From Dehalococcoidia bacterium (GTDB lineage Bacteria > Chloroflexota > Dehalococcoidia > GIF9 > UBA5629), in contig JAQTLG010000152.1 in the NCBI GenBank assembly GCA_028715025.1, positions 1 through 5,097 of the forward strand: a stretch of DNA of 5,097 bases. Direction: 5' to 3'. Positions 5,021 through 5,097 of this stretch are shown here, piece by piece. The notes beneath the pieces were generated by a model, which was not told the DNA's origin, did no database searches, and saw nothing but the letters and a program-made list of their open reading frames with translations. Each line of letters opens with the position of its first letter. The stretch's first letter is position 1. The position numbers and the translations under genes are program-made.

Positions 5021-5097
5021 ATGGCCAGCGAGATATCAGGATTCAGCGAAGCAGAGCTCGATAAATTCGAGACCTTCAGAACAATCGTAGAGCGTTT
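5021..5097 (+). CDS. Start of an unrecognised gene, cut by window edge
   Basis: An ATG eight bases after the peptidase stop opens the only frame that stays open to the window end; the other two plus frames hit stops near 5064 and 5090. The 25 visible residues begin MASEISGFSEAELDKFETF and are acidic and helix-like, with no motif. GGAG at 5016-5019 is only one base from the ATG, too close for a normal Shine-Dalgarno; AGGCGGG at 5001-5007 is somewhat far. The tight spacing suggests an operon with the peptidase gene. In some Firmicutes rsmB follows fmt and yugP, but this fragment is too short to test that, so no function is assigned. Confidence 0.5.
   Translation, partial: MASEISGFSEAELDKFETFRTIVER

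Overview
The window carries a compact block of bacterial housekeeping genes and shows no sign of mobile DNA, CRISPR, tRNA or rRNA. Two transcription units diverge from a promoter region near 3074-3317. The leftward unit is dnaA, then a 190-bp AT-rich gap, then obg and nadD, whose end runs off the left edge. The rightward unit is fmt, a YugP-type membrane zinc peptidase, and the first 25 codons of an unrecognised gene that runs off the right edge.

The organism is a bacterium of mid-range GC by eye. The mycobacterial-like 'PW-K' variant of the NadD second motif, the style of the DnaA N-terminus and the Obg ending suggest to me Chloroflexota, perhaps Dehalococcoidia. This is an impression from remembered family sequences, not a search result.

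Region by region: 1-457 (-) is nadD (NAD synthesis), 3'-truncated by the window edge. 454-1521 (-) is obg (ribosome-assembly GTPase), with an ATGA overlap into nadD. 1522-1711 is non-coding apart from one doubtful 19-codon ORF. It holds an AT-rich tract (11 G/C in the 60 bases 1521-1580), a short inverted repeat and two of three one-mismatch DnaA boxes, so it is a candidate replication origin. 1712-3073 (-) is dnaA. 3074-3317 holds back-to-back promoters for dnaA and fmt. 3318-4253 (+) is fmt, 4317-5012 (+) is the zinc peptidase, and 5021-5097 (+) is the partial gene.

Functionally the block joins replication initiation (DnaA and a possible oriC), ribosome maturation (Obg), translation initiation (Fmt, which formylates the initiator tRNA), NAD supply (NadD) and membrane-protein turnover (YugP type). 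The most unusual points are an Obg whose G3/switch II motif is degenerate (ESPA where DxPG is expected) and which ends where the C-terminal OCT domain would begin, the candidate oriC between dnaA and obg with no dnaN beside it, and several genes with strong -10 elements close to the start codon and no Shine-Dalgarno, suggesting leaderless or near-leaderless mRNAs. I did not find a convincing new multi-gene system.
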